Assembly: GCF_014109805.1 (NCBI RefSeq)
Contig: NZ_CP059401.1
Coordinates: 1-64,000, forward strand
DNA from: Legionella sp. PC1000
Lineage (GTDB): Bacteria > Pseudomonadota > Gammaproteobacteria > Legionellales > Legionellaceae
DNA length: 64,000 nt
Reading direction: 5' to 3'
This document shows positions 10,169 to 19,272 of this stretch, piece by piece; position 1 is the stretch's first letter; each line of letters opens with the position of its first letter. Below the pieces are notes generated by a model. The model was given only the letters and a program-made list of their open reading frames with translations, did not search any database and was not told the origin of the DNA. The translations under genes and the position numbers were made by a program.

Positions 10169-10534
10169 CTATTCTCCTTTTGATGGTTCATTTGCATACC
10201 ATTGATTACGCCATGTTTTTAATTGCTCAATTTCTTTTTGTTGGGTGTCAATGATTTTCTGAGCCATTTCCTTGATTTCTGGGTGTGTTGCCTTGTCTAA
10301 GGCATCTTTTGCCATCATAAGGGCAGCCTGGTGATGAGGTATCATCATATCAATGAAGCGTTTATCGTATTGGTTGTCTTTTTTTCCTAACTTGTCCATC
10401 ATCATTTGATCCATTGCACTTTGACATTGGCTCATTGAGCCCATATTACACGCACAATTTTCTTTTGCCCAAAGTGTATTAGGGATTATAATGGTAAGCG
10501 CAAGACTGCTGATAATTAATAATTTTTTAAACAT
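10169..10534 (-). CDS. DUF305 periplasmic protein (CopM-like)
   Basis: 121 residues. Signal peptide (LLIISSLALTIIIPNTLWA), then a DUF305 domain with the signature FIDMMIPHHQAALMMAKDAL and many Met and His residues (MGSMSQCQSAMDQMMMDK) suited to binding copper in the periplasm. It is upstream of and coupled to the Csp gene and downstream of a receiver-domain gene, all on the minus strand. DUF305 proteins such as cyanobacterial CopM bind periplasmic copper; the same role is inferred here. Confidence 0.85.
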   Translation of the reverse strand: MFKKLLIISSLALTIIIPNTLWAKENCACNMGSMSQCQSAMDQMMMDKLGKKDNQYDKRFIDMMIPHHQAALMMAKDALDKATHPEIKEMAQKIIDTQQKEIEQLKTWRNQWYANEPSKGE

Positions 10535-10567
10535 TAGGCTTATCCTTGTCCAGTTTTATGAAATGAT

Positions 10568-10945
10568 TTAATGGTTCTTTCTTGAACCATTAAGGAACTC
10601 AATAATTTTTATTACGTCTTTTTTTGTAAAGGGCTTACGAAAGACTCGCTCCTTGTTCTCTTCTGATAATGCATAATCTTCGTGTGAAGATATACCTATA
10701 ATAGGGGTTTTTTTGCCAATGCGCCAATTGTTCTGAATTTGATTAATTAATATAGTTCTTTGGTGAATGTTTATATCAATTAAAATAAGATCGTATAATG
10801 TAAAGGACAGGTACTCCCTGGCAGATTCAAAATCCCAAGCAATATCTAGATGATGCCGAAAATTGAGGAATTGGGAGCGAATAACAATTCGCTTCGCTAG
10901 GGAAGGTTCGACTATTAAAAAAGAATAAGACTGTGGTGTGGACAT
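10568..10945 (-). CDS. Stand-alone receiver-domain protein (degenerate CheY-like)
   Basis: 125 residues, one response-regulator receiver domain and no output domain. The phosphoacceptor is D57 in LILIDINI, with a Ser pair (S86-S87) and the conserved K104 in FRKPF. The usual acidic pair after strand 1 is reduced to a single Glu followed by Pro (IVEPS, E13), so Mg binding may be weakened. It is 33 bp upstream of the DUF305 gene. No histidine kinase lies on this plasmid, so its partner must be chromosomal. Confidence 0.75.
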   Translation of the reverse strand: MSTPQSYSFLIVEPSLAKRIVIRSQFLNFRHHLDIAWDFESAREYLSFTLYDLILIDINIHQRTILINQIQNNWRIGKKTPIIGISSHEDYALSEENKERVFRKPFTKKDVIKIIEFLNGSRKNH

Positions 10946-11161
10946 TTCTTACCTTAATAGGTGCTATATACCACAGCATAGTTTATTATAGTGCAATTTT
11001 TGTCATTACAGGCTTCAGGAGTGGGATGTAATGCAATAATAGTAATTGTCTTTTTTAGGCCTCTAATGGTGGGTTTTAAGATCATAGGAATCTAAGTATT
11101 AGAATTTCATATCAATTTTAAAATATCGCATCCCATCAAAATTTTTTATTTCAATAAAATA

Positions 11162-11743
11162 TCACTTGTTTTTTTTCTTGACTGAATATTTGAATTTTAC
11201 AATAGCAAGATTAACCTCTATGCTTGCTTCCGTTTCAGATGTGTCGAGGTCATCAGGAACCACTAGATCCGAAATTAAATTACCTGTTTTTTGCATGAGC
11301 TCTTGGTACTTTGGTGAATTTTGTGGGGTTTGTGGTATTGCTTTAATAGTACGTGATATTTCCCTTACTTTGGTAAAAGTTTCAATAATGGCTAAAGTAG
11401 TTTCTGTTGCTTTTGGGCTTTTTAATATAGTAGCTAGCATATAAAGACCTTTCTCAGTGAAGGCTTTAGGGTTTACTGTTGAATGCTTTAGTCCATCGAA
11501 CCGGTGGAAATTTTCCACCAGTTCATTCTTTTCACGCTTATTTAGTTGAATAATATAGTTATCAGGAAACTTATCCGGGTTGTTTTTGACTGCTTTATTA
11601 ATATCTCTTGTTTCTACTCCGTATAAAGCGGCGATGTCAGAATCGAGAATAACGTGTATGTTTCTGATTTCTATTATTTGTTCTTCTACGTTCAATTGAC
11701 TGATGTTCATTATTAAATCCATGATTATAACCTGATAGGGCAT
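11162..11743 (-). CDS. ORF6N-domain DNA-binding protein
   Basis: Up to 193 residues. Residues ~17-105 match the ORF6N domain common in phages and mobile elements (IRNIHVILDSDIAALYGVETRDINKAVKNN and FTEKGLYMLATILKS are the recognisable stretches, given here in part). The C-terminus is helical and ends in a Lys-rich tail (KKKNK). Starts at 11743, at MDLIM or at MNISQL are all possible and no strong ribosome site decides. These proteins are often anti-repressors or stand-alone cargo; the function here is unknown. Confidence 0.72.
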   Translation of the reverse strand: MPYQVIIMDLIMNISQLNVEEQIIEIRNIHVILDSDIAALYGVETRDINKAVKNNPDKFPDNYIIQLNKREKNELVENFHRFDGLKHSTVNPKAFTEKGLYMLATILKSPKATETTLAIIETFTKVREISRTIKAIPQTPQNSPKYQELMQKTGNLISDLVVPDDLDTSETEASIEVNLAIVKFKYSVKKKNK

Positions 11744-11892
11744 TATAAGGCGTGCTGAGTTTTTATCCCAGAATATTTATGAGGGTATAGGTTATTTAAG
11801 CAGTCAGATAGGTGTGTTATTGTTTGGGGTAGATAACGTACCTTATCTTTCACAAACAGGGTATAATGGAGGAAAAATAAAAAAGGGGCTCT

Positions 11893-12912
11893 ATGAATTT
11901 ACTGGATCATCAAAGCACCAAAAATCAAATGTTTGTGATAGATAAGATTATTCATCCCTTGGATGTTCATTTTGATACCAACTCCCTTTCAGCTTGGCTG
12001 TCCTATTATTACTCTGTGCACGTAAAGGGGGCTCCTGAAAAAACGGAAGCCGCAAAAAAGAAAGACTTGGCCAAATTTATTCAATTTTTTCAAATAGAAG
12101 TAGGGCATGACCTATTAGATAGTTGGACTCCGGCGGTTACTAAGCAATTTCAGAAAAATTTGATTAAAACAATCTCAGAAAAAACAGGTAAACCCTATAA
12201 GGCAACTTCAATTAATCGTACTATGGCTACTGTTCGCCATGTTGGTCGATGGGTACACCAACAAAGGCCTTTATTAGCAGGGGACCCACTAGCTCAAGTT
12301 AAAGATTTACAAACTGATGCGCCGGATTGGAATGGATTAACATCAAGACAGCTCATGCGATTAAAGTCGGCTTGTGAGCAACGAATCAAAAGTTGTACAC
12401 GTAAAAATCAAAATCCTTTGATGGAAACTGCTTTATTCTATTTATTATTAGGAACAGGTCTTCGCGAATCGGAAGCAGTTTCTTTAACTGTTGGTCAGTA
12501 CAAGCAGAAGGGGCTTCATGAAGTAATGCGTCATAAGTCCAAACGAGTAAGTCAAAAAATCCCGTTACCGCAAGAAAGTAGGGTCTATTTAGACCAATAT
12601 TTAGCAACAAGGGCGTCTTTAGAGGAGGAGCCACTCTTTATAACGCGATATGGAACTCCATTACACACCTTGGATGTGTACCGTATTTGTCAAAGGGTAT
12701 TAAAACAAGCCTTAGCTTATTTGCCTGAAGCAGAGCAGTTTGCTTTCACTCCTCATCAATTAAGACATACTTTTTTAAAAAAAGTAACCGATAAACATGG
12801 GGTGCATTTTGCTCAGGAATTAAGTGGTAATGTATCCATCAAAGAAATTTTTCGCTATGCCAAACCTAGCCAAGAAGAAATGCAAGAGACCATAGAAGAG
12901 CTTTTTGCATAA
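11893..12912 (+). CDS. Tyrosine recombinase / phage-type integrase
   Basis: 339 residues. An N-terminal SAM-like core-binding region (~30-130) is followed by a catalytic domain with Arg in GTGLRESEAVSL near residue 192, the HxxR box in HQLRHTFLKK near 292, and a final Tyr in EIFRYAKPS near 322. GGGG lies 6 nt before the ATG. It may integrate an element or resolve plasmid dimers. It sits next to a YeeE/YedE remnant, the first sign of the rearranged accessory block. No flanking att pair could be identified by eye. Confidence 0.82.
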   Translation: MNLLDHQSTKNQMFVIDKIIHPLDVHFDTNSLSAWLSYYYSVHVKGAPEKTEAAKKKDLAKFIQFFQIEVGHDLLDSWTPAVTKQFQKNLIKTISEKTGKPYKATSINRTMATVRHVGRWVHQQRPLLAGDPLAQVKDLQTDAPDWNGLTSRQLMRLKSACEQRIKSCTRKNQNPLMETALFYLLLGTGLRESEAVSLTVGQYKQKGLHEVMRHKSKRVSQKIPLPQESRVYLDQYLATRASLEEEPLFITRYGTPLHTLDVYRICQRVLKQALAYLPEAEQFAFTPHQLRHTFLKKVTDKHGVHFAQELSGNVSIKEIFRYAKPSQEEMQETIEELFA

Positions 12913-12947
12913 CGCGACATTCGTGATGTATTAAGAGAGGGACTGTG

Positions 12948-13120
12948 ATGATAACGATTGAATTGAATGCTGTGATTGGAGGAATTGTTCTCGGACTAGC
13001 TGTTGGGTTGATGCCCTTATTCATGGAAAAATTTTAGGTTCCAGTGGTATGCTCATTTGTTCATTAGATTTATTAAAATATAAAGCCAATATCGATAATA
13101 GTTTATTCCTTGGGTCATAG
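12948..13120 (+). pseudogene. Remnant of YeeE/YedE-family membrane protein
   Basis: ATG at 12948 starts ITIELNAVIGGIVLGLAVGL, then the frame shifts near 13015 and continues as LIHGKILGSSGMLICSLDLL before stopping near 13117. The two pieces together match the start of YeeE/YedE (DUF395/DUF6691) sulfur-transport proteins, which begin with a Gly-rich first helix and an NGRIxGISG-like turn. The rest of the gene is absent. 13121-13423 shows no further gene. Confidence 0.5.
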
Positions 13121-13423
13121 AAACGAGTTTCTCTGAGGATTATACGCAGGGCTCATTATGTGCCCAAGCAGAACCGGGTGTGGTTCTATACAGAGTCGTA
13201 ATGGGTAAGTTTGGGGATAGGGTAGAGAAAAACGCCTCTCTTTGAATGCAGGCGTGACAGCCAGCTAAAAGATGTCATTTACTCGGTAATGAAACGGGTT
13301 TTTCGTGTATCATTTGAACAGCTAATTCCTTGATCGCACTAAAAATCTTTAGAATTAGAGTGTTTTTCTTGGGATTTAATGTCTTGCAATGAAATATATC
13401 AGTTACAAACGATTCTAAGGCCA

Positions 13424-13603
13424 TTAGTTTCCATTCACTATTATTACCTTACAACCTTCTCCTGGCGTACAAACTGTAACTGTTTTACTAGTTTCAATTT
13501 CCAGGGGCTTAGCGGACTTCTCCCAAAGCCAATCCTCTCCCGCATCAGAAAACGCCATTGTAGAGATCAGCATTAACGACATTAGCAGCGGTATCTTACT
13601 CAT
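13424..13603 (-). CDS. Small secreted protein, unknown function
   Basis: 59 residues from the ATG at 13603. It has a signal peptide (IPLLMSLMLISTMAFSDA) and a 38-residue mature part with two Cys in TVCTPGEGCKVI that could form a disulfide. A longer in-frame start exists at 13732 but would bury the signal peptide. The upstream region 13604-13891 holds no other gene that I can see. Confidence 0.5.
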   Translation of the reverse strand: MSKIPLLMSLMLISTMAFSDAGEDWLWEKSAKPLEIETSKTVTVCTPGEGCKVIIVNGN

Positions 13604-13891
13604 GAAGTACCCCACATATTTATGTAATGGAAGCTCTTTACCATGAAGAGATATTTTAAATACTCCCCTTTTAATATGCTTAATTATAGAACATATGGAA
13701 TGGGTTTGTCCAGGAAAGTATGGCCTAACCATGATGCCATGGAGCTTTCATTTATTGTCAGAATAGGATTCAATTTTAATTATTGACCCGTCAATCGACA
13801 GGTCTTAGAGTTAACTTGATAGGAGCGTTCGGTCCGTAAAACGATCAAATTTTTGCTATACTCATCATTAGGTGACCATGGATAGAATCTA

Positions 13892-15019
13892 ATGTTTTTT
13901 TACATTGATGAAAGCGGTAATACTGGAAGTGACCTTTTTAATGAAGAGCAACCCTACTTATTTTATGGGTTGTTAAGTAGCAAAACAAACCTTGATCTTT
14001 TAGCTGTAAGTGAAGTAAGCCACATTAAACAAAAATATGGCATTAAATATTTTCACGGAAGGGAGCTCTCAAATAATAAAATTACATCTTTGGCACCAGA
14101 TTTAGCCAAGTTACAGAATAAATATAAACTTCGGTTTGATATATCAAGTGTCACAAAGAAGGATCTGGCAATTATCTCCTTCTTTGATCAAGTATTTGAT
14201 CAAGGCATTAACCCTGCTTTTACTTGGACAGGTTATTGGACACCATTAAGATATATAATGCTTATTAAAGTCGCACATTTATTCGATCTTCCAACATTAA
14301 AACAGGCTTGGGAGGCAAGAATTTGTTTAGATCATAGTAAGTCAAAAAAAATATTTGTAAAAGTTTGTAATTCTCTCTTGAGTCGTTTAAATAAAATACC
14401 TGATAGTAGATCTCGAGAATTAATTAAGGATACTTTAAGCTGGGCTGAAGCAAATTATGATGAGCTCGGATATCACTGTTCTGATGTGTTAATGATTAAA
14501 CAAATTTCGCCAAACCTCATTGGCCTACAATCTATCTTGTATGAAGTTGGAGAATATATAAAAAGCAGCCATAACTCACCAGTTCAAATTAAGATTGATA
14601 ATCATCAAGAGTTTGATTTATCTAAGGAAAATCTGGCGGATTATTATGCGAAATTGAGACTCCTAAATGTTATAGAGGAAACTCCTTTGGGGGTAAGTGA
14701 CTTTACAAACATGCCATTGGAAAAATTGAGCTTTAGTTCTTACAAAACTAGTATAGGTATAGAGATAGTCGATCTAATTTTGTGGATTTATCAAAGATAT
14801 CTTCAAAAGAAGGAACTACCCAAAGCGGCATTAAATCTTTTAAAAAAATTTGCTTTTAAATCAAAATACCATGATATATCAATTAGTGGATCAGAATCTC
14901 GGGCAAAGTCATGGATAGAATCCTTTTCAAAACAAGATGCTAATAAAATTGATGAAGCAAAAAAAATAATCGCGATCGATGAAAAAAGACGCCGTAAATC
15001 CATAGAAAAAGGCAAGTAG
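13892..15019 (+). CDS. DUF3800-domain protein
   Basis: 375 residues opening with FFYIDESGNTGSDLF, the hallmark of DUF3800, whose Asp/Glu residues suggest a metal-dependent RNase H-like fold. The domain continues through YFHGREL and CLDHSKSKK to about residue 250. The C-terminus is helical and very Lys/Arg-rich. DUF3800 genes are frequent in mobile and defence-associated islands but the reaction is unproven. It stands alone, with its own promoter region upstream. Confidence 0.75.
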   Translation: MFFYIDESGNTGSDLFNEEQPYLFYGLLSSKTNLDLLAVSEVSHIKQKYGIKYFHGRELSNNKITSLAPDLAKLQNKYKLRFDISSVTKKDLAIISFFDQVFDQGINPAFTWTGYWTPLRYIMLIKVAHLFDLPTLKQAWEARICLDHSKSKKIFVKVCNSLLSRLNKIPDSRSRELIKDTLSWAEANYDELGYHCSDVLMIKQISPNLIGLQSILYEVGEYIKSSHNSPVQIKIDNHQEFDLSKENLADYYAKLRLLNVIEETPLGVSDFTNMPLEKLSFSSYKTSIGIEIVDLILWIYQRYLQKKELPKAALNLLKKFAFKSKYHDISISGSESRAKSWIESFSKQDANKIDEAKKIIAIDEKRRRKSIEKGK

Positions 15020-15175
15020 CTTTGAATGTTTGGTTTATTAACCTAACTATATCTGACATGGGGCTTTTGGGAGTATTAGAACAACTAACCGACTTAAGGT
15101 CTCCTGAAAAGCAGTTGCGCGTCATTCCCCAAATTCACATGTTTTTTGTGTATTAAATCAAATTAATAGACATCA

Positions 15176-15652
15176 TTATTCAGGAAACAAAGTTACCTCT
15201 GTAGACTTCAAAGAACCATCAGGATTGCTCCAACTTAAAATTATATCATAGATGGATGGACTACCTAAATCTCTGTGTGTGCATATAAAAACTGACTTAG
15301 CAGGAGATAAAATGCTAACGGGGAACAGATTTTCATATTTTTCCCATTTTATGAAGTCTGGCCTCTGATTATGACCTTTAAAGGTGATATTTACATCGTG
15401 GGCGTTAGTTTGGCTTATATTTGTGATATTGAACTTGTATTTAGTGCCTTGAAGCTTCATGAGCTCTATACTACAATTAGCTTCAGACTGCTCTTTTTTA
15501 AGCAATTCTTTTTGCATCGCAGCAAGTTCGGATTGGTTAATTTGTAGATTATTAGCTTCAGATAGAAGTTTATTGCTTTTCTTATTTGCCCTATAACTGA
15601 TTAGTACTGCAAACAAACTAACACAAATACTTATCCCTTCAAATATAGTCAT
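15176..15652 (-). CDS. Membrane-anchored hypothetical protein
   Basis: 158 residues. One N-terminal membrane helix (FEGISICVSLFAVLISY), a short coiled coil (~25-60, many Lys/Glu/Gln), then a beta-rich domain (KYKFNITNISQTNAHDVNITF) that looks immunoglobulin-like. Proteins of this form are common as single orphan genes. I do not recognise a family. Confidence 0.55.
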   Translation of the reverse strand: MTIFEGISICVSLFAVLISYRANKKSNKLLSEANNLQINQSELAAMQKELLKKEQSEANCSIELMKLQGTKYKFNITNISQTNAHDVNITFKGHNQRPDFIKWEKYENLFPVSILSPAKSVFICTHRDLGSPSIYDIILSWSNPDGSLKSTEVTLFPE

Positions 15653-15868
15653 AAACCTGCCTTTTTATTCCTTTTATCGTAAATGGATAATATCAAAGTT
15701 TCAACAAGAGTTAATATAATAGAATCTGTCCTGGTGTGTTAATTAACTCATTAAATTGATTGGTAACGTAAGATTAATGAATTAACAACATTTATTAACC
15801 AGCATTGAGGTGATTCTTTGTTGGTTAAAAGAGTAGGGCAGGGGAGTAAACAAAACCCCCCGTATAAT

Positions 15869-16399
15869 TTACAGAAACAATTGAGAACAAGAAGCTTTCT
15901 TGTTTTTTCTCATTTTATTCACTCTGTACTTAGATCCACATGAATTTGAGCACCATTTGGTATTAGATCGGCCTATAAAAAATTTAAGACAATCCTTATT
16001 ATGACATCTTTTCAATCCATCCAATCCACCAAATGAAGTTATACGAGAGAACATATAAGCACCGAAAACTATGGGAGAGGGATTATTGGGTATGTAAGCA
16101 ACATGAACAGCGGAGAGTTTATTTTCTATATTTTCAACAAGACATTGAATTCTTACATTCCTAATAATTTCATTTAGTTTATTTAATAAATAATCAGTGA
16201 GGCCACTCTTATAATATTCTTCCATGAATTCATAAATAATAGCATCAAGTTCAGGTATGGTATTTGGGGAGTCTTTTCCCTTCTTCCCTGCTATGTAGAA
16301 ATTTGCTGCTTCTATTAAAAATGAGGAGTCTTTATCACTGTAAACTTTGATTTCGTTTCCTGTGTTGATATAAAAGTAGTCATGTAACGTTTTTTCCAC
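15869..16399 (-). CDS. CGNR zinc-finger protein
   Basis: 176 residues from a GTG start at 16399 preceded by GAGGGGA. The C-terminal ~45 residues form a CGNR-type treble-clef zinc finger: CHNKDCLKFF, then WCSNSCGSKYR, with four Cys and the CGxxxR core. The N-terminal part (residues 1-125) is helical like the ABATE domain of this family, which is usually found in transcription regulators. It may regulate the small genes around it. Confidence 0.72.
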   Translation of the reverse strand: MEKTLHDYFYINTGNEIKVYSDKDSSFLIEAANFYIAGKKGKDSPNTIPELDAIIYEFMEEYYKSGLTDYLLNKLNEIIRNVRIQCLVENIENKLSAVHVAYIPNNPSPIVFGAYMFSRITSFGGLDGLKRCHNKDCLKFFIGRSNTKWCSNSCGSKYRVNKMRKNKKASCSQLFL

Positions 16400-16496
16400 T
16401 TAAATCCCCTCTTGAAGATGTAACATGTTTGATGGTTATATCCCGCAACATTGTTTTTTTCAACCATAAGATATGAAAGATTTAAGGGGATAAGAA

Positions 16497-16937
16497 ATGA
16501 CAGATATTAAAATGCCAGATTTCCATTGTATGGAAATGGCCTTTACAAAAAAATGTACGCAGTTGGGGTGGGCTGCTAATTATTATTTTCCATATTGCCC
16601 TCAAGAAATTGGAGAAAATACACTTGAAGCGTATTTCAAGGACCTAAAAATTGGAGCAGTATTTGCCTATAATGATGATTCCCCAAAATTAATAATACTA
16701 GATTTTGTAAAGGGGAAAAAGAACTCTTCAATTTTAGTGATGTGCGAGAGAGAAGGTGTTATGTGTGAACGAGAGGGCTTTAAACCGTGGGTCATTACTG
16801 AAATTACATTTGGTAATGAGCTACTCCTCCATTCAAATTTGGGCTCATATTTTGAGAAAGACGATGCTGACAAAGAATTTTGTCTTAGGCAGGGTATAGA
16901 ATGGAAGGGAGTTGATATTTTTGATGATTACTACTGA
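16497..16937 (+). CDS. Hypothetical protein
   Basis: 146 residues with a good ribosome site (AAGGGGATAAGAA before the ATG). It is acidic, ends in DIFDDYY, and contains a tandem seven-residue duplication, MCEREGV-MCEREGF, at about residues 81-94. No family recognised. It is divergent from the CGNR gene and the two share a 97-bp upstream region. Confidence 0.5.
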   Translation: MTDIKMPDFHCMEMAFTKKCTQLGWAANYYFPYCPQEIGENTLEAYFKDLKIGAVFAYNDDSPKLIILDFVKGKKNSSILVMCEREGVMCEREGFKPWVITEITFGNELLLHSNLGSYFEKDDADKEFCLRQGIEWKGVDIFDDYY

Positions 16938-17070
16938 TAAGTGGCTTAAACACCATGATAAGTGAACGAGTCAAGAGGATGTTCATAACTTTCCCTTAAG
17001 TCAACCGCGACATCGGTACTATTTTAGGCTCATATTTAGATTGGAAAATACTCATGAGGCCTTATCTTTA

Positions 17071-17319
17071 TTAACGTGATTTAACATCGGTTGTTGTTTG
17101 CGCCAGATCATCCAGTCGTAAATTGGTTATTCCAATTGCAGTGGCGCATTGCAAAAAGAAGGCAAATTGAAAGGCACCACGGCTCATTTTATTTAATATA
17201 CTGGCGTGAGTTTCGTGTACATCAATTGCGTTGAGTAGGGCAACAAGTTGCTCATAACTGATGTTGCGTCGTTTTAATTCGGCTTTAAGCATCCCAGAAG
17301 CTAATTTATTCCAGTCCAT
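17071..17319 (-). CDS. DUF6471-domain protein
   Basis: 82 residues from ATG 17319 (TTG at 17328 is the alternative). The sequence MDWNKLASGMLKAELKRRNI followed by SYEQLVALLNAI matches the DUF6471 family, small helix-turn-helix-like proteins often carried on mobile elements. The upstream side is a separate non-coding stretch. Confidence 0.7.
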   Translation of the reverse strand: MDWNKLASGMLKAELKRRNISYEQLVALLNAIDVHETHASILNKMSRGAFQFAFFLQCATAIGITNLRLDDLAQTTTDVKSR

Positions 17320-17691
17320 AGTGCCCAATAGAAATCCTCTGAAAATATCTTTAATAAAATTATTATCTCAAATACGATATAAAAATGTCAAATATGGCTT
17401 GCGTTGAATGCCGTAAGTGATATAATAATACTGTATTCGATATATCATATTTTACAAAGGACATTAAAAATGATTAGAGAGATTGTGCGAAAAACTTCTT
17501 TACCAATTTATTTTGTTTTGGACACCATCCGGCACAAGCGTGGCCAACGCAAGATGATGGCATACTCCTTGAAGAATAGCCGATGCACTTAATTTTAATT
17601 AATACTTTTGGTAGGTATGTTGTTCCAAAATATAGGTTTTTTGAGAAACTCTTTACGTCTAGCACACCACAATATAAAGATGGAGAACACA
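17320..17691. other. Intergenic stretch, AT-rich, with one short ORF
   Basis: Holds the divergent promoters of the DUF6471 and lipoprotein genes. A 40-codon ORF starting at ATG 17470 (MIREIVRKTSLPIYFVLD) has a possible AAAGGA site but no recognisable relative; I do not call it a gene. Confidence 0.4.
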
Positions 17692-18060
17692 ATGAAAATA
17701 AGATTCATGTTAATGAACGCAGTTGCAGTATCAGCCATTGTTTTAACAGGATGCAATACGACTGATATCAAAGCGACTATGGGGAATGGAGATGCAGTAT
17801 CAACAACTACTAACCGTCATATAAAGCCAATCAGCTCTGAGCAAGTAAAGATATATCATTCAAAATCTTCAATGCCAAAACACCATACTGTTGTTGGTAG
17901 AGTCTCTGCTTCAAATTATAATATGATTGGAATGACCATTTCTCAAGAATCGATAATGGCTGAATTAAAAAAACAAGCGGCCTCAATGGGTGCGAATGGA
18001 ATTACTCATATTACAACAGGACTTGCTCAAACTACTGCCGAAGCAATTCTTTCAAAATAA
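17692..18060 (+). CDS. Small lipoprotein
   Basis: 122 residues. The ATG at 17692 follows GGAGAACACA. A signal peptide ends in the lipobox VLTGC (Cys at ~21), so it should be a lipid-anchored envelope protein. The domain VGRVSASNYNMIGMTISQES then MAELKKQAASMGANGIT resembles the small YbjQ/DUF4156-like lipoprotein domains. It directly precedes the end of the converging traM gene. Its role in transfer, if any, is unknown. Confidence 0.65.
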   Translation: MKIRFMLMNAVAVSAIVLTGCNTTDIKATMGNGDAVSTTTNRHIKPISSEQVKIYHSKSSMPKHHTVVGRVSASNYNMIGMTISQESIMAELKKQAASMGANGITHITTGLAQTTAEAILSK

Positions 18061-18081
18061 TTTAAAAACCATTTTCATTTT

Positions 18082-18101
18082 GAGGCCTTCTTTGAGGCCT
18101 C
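18082..18101. terminator. Hairpin between lipoprotein and traM
   Basis: GAGGCC (18082-18087) pairs with GGCCTC (18096-18101), loop TTCTTTGA. It sits between convergent genes and could end transcription on both strands. No long U-run. Confidence 0.4.
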
Positions 18102-18109
18102 GACCCATT

Positions 18110-18547
18110 TCATCGTAAGAGGCCAAGTATAATCATACCAGCGGCCACGAGTGTAAGCGCTGATGCGGCAAGGTTAATCATGGCGATCCGTTCTGTGCGT
18201 CGCAATGCCCCACCTGCATGAGACAGTAATTTTTCTATATCATTTTGTATGGTTAAAGCTGTTGATCTTGCACTTTCCTCTAGTACGTTTGCCATAGTTT
18301 CTTTAGCAGCAGCAAGGGACGCATTCAAAATTCGTTCAGATTTTTCTTTTGCCTCATTTCCCCAGCATAAAGCGATACCCTCTAAATCCTCTTTGTACTG
18401 ATGGAGCATGAGTTGTTGTGTTTTAGCGTTGTCTTCCATCAGTTTGGCATTCATGGTCTGCAATATAAGAATTGGATCGTTTCGTCCAAGGACAACCCCA
18501 TGTTTTATGGCAACCTCGTTAATGAGTGATTCGAATTGATCGGCCAT
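18110..18547 (-). CDS. traM: Conjugal transfer protein TraM (RP4 type)
   Basis: 145 residues, the same length as RP4 TraM as I recall it, and in the same place: last gene of traK-traL-traM leading away from oriT. A long helical body (~30-120) ends in one C-terminal membrane helix (LAASALTLVAAGMIILGLL). RP4 TraM raises transfer efficiency; the mechanism is unclear. Its start shares one base with the traL stop. Confidence 0.8.
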   Translation of the reverse strand: MADQFESLINEVAIKHGVVLGRNDPILILQTMNAKLMEDNAKTQQLMLHQYKEDLEGIALCWGNEAKEKSERILNASLAAAKETMANVLEESARSTALTIQNDIEKLLSHAGGALRRTERIAMINLAASALTLVAAGMIILGLLR

Positions 18548-19272
18548 TACATTACTACCGCATTGGTTAGTTGATTAAAAAGTTCGTCTCGCACTATTTT
18601 GAGGCGTTGCCTTGTCATTATAGTTCGAGCGGGTGAAGCGATGGCTTCGCTAAAAGTAAGACGTTCTTGAAGCATTTCGGATACATCACGGCCAAAAGTC
18701 TCTTCTTTAAGTGCCGGTATATGAATTATTGCGGAAATCTTTTCTTTGTTTTCTTTGTAGGTTTTCATTTGTTCGAAGTCTTTACCTTCGTGTTGCACTG
18801 GTCCCCAGTAAGAGTTTAGCCAAACTACAAATAAAGCATTTTCTGGGAACTGGCTGGCAAGTTGTGAAAAACCATTCACAGTGTCTTGCATGGCTTGCCC
18901 ACCCGTAATGACGGTATGAACTACCAGCTCATGCCCCATTTCAGCCAACAGTGAAGGGATGTTGCTGCTGATTAAATAATGTGACAGTGGTACGAAGGAG
19001 CTTGCTCCATTGTCAATAATGACGTCATGGGTTGTTGGCGCAATCAGTTCAATGAGGTCATCAAAGTGACGAGAGTTAATTTCATCCCCATCCATTATTT
19101 GCAGTCGGGTAACATTCAGTGCTTTATAGCCCGAAAAAGTGGTGTTAACCGGATCGGTATCGATACAAAGAGGCTCTTCCCCCTCGTTTTTCATATACTG
19201 TGCCAGTGTTGATGCTACGAAGGATTTTCCGACCCCTCCTTTTCCTTGCAAGACCATATTAATTTTAGCCAT
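18547..19272 (-). CDS. traL: ParA-like ATPase TraL (RP4 type)
   Basis: 241 residues, equal to RP4 TraL as I recall it. The deviant Walker A P-loop GKGGVGKSF is at residues 10-18 and a switch Asp in CIDTDPVN follows. In RP4 TraL is needed for efficient transfer. It lies between traK and traM with one-base overlaps at both ends, so the three are translated together. Confidence 0.85.
   Translation of the reverse strand: MAKINMVLQGKGGVGKSFVASTLAQYMKNEGEEPLCIDTDPVNTTFSGYKALNVTRLQIMDGDEINSRHFDDLIELIAPTTHDVIIDNGASSFVPLSHYLISSNIPSLLAEMGHELVVHTVITGGQAMQDTVNGFSQLASQFPENALFVVWLNSYWGPVQHEGKDFEQMKTYKENKEKISAIIHIPALKEETFGRDVSEMLQERLTFSEAIASPARTIMTRQRLKIVRDELFNQLTNAVVM

Noticed and set aside
11893..13424. 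tRNA attachment site next to the integrase
   Set aside because: No tRNA-like cloverleaf or CCA-ended sequence seen near either end.
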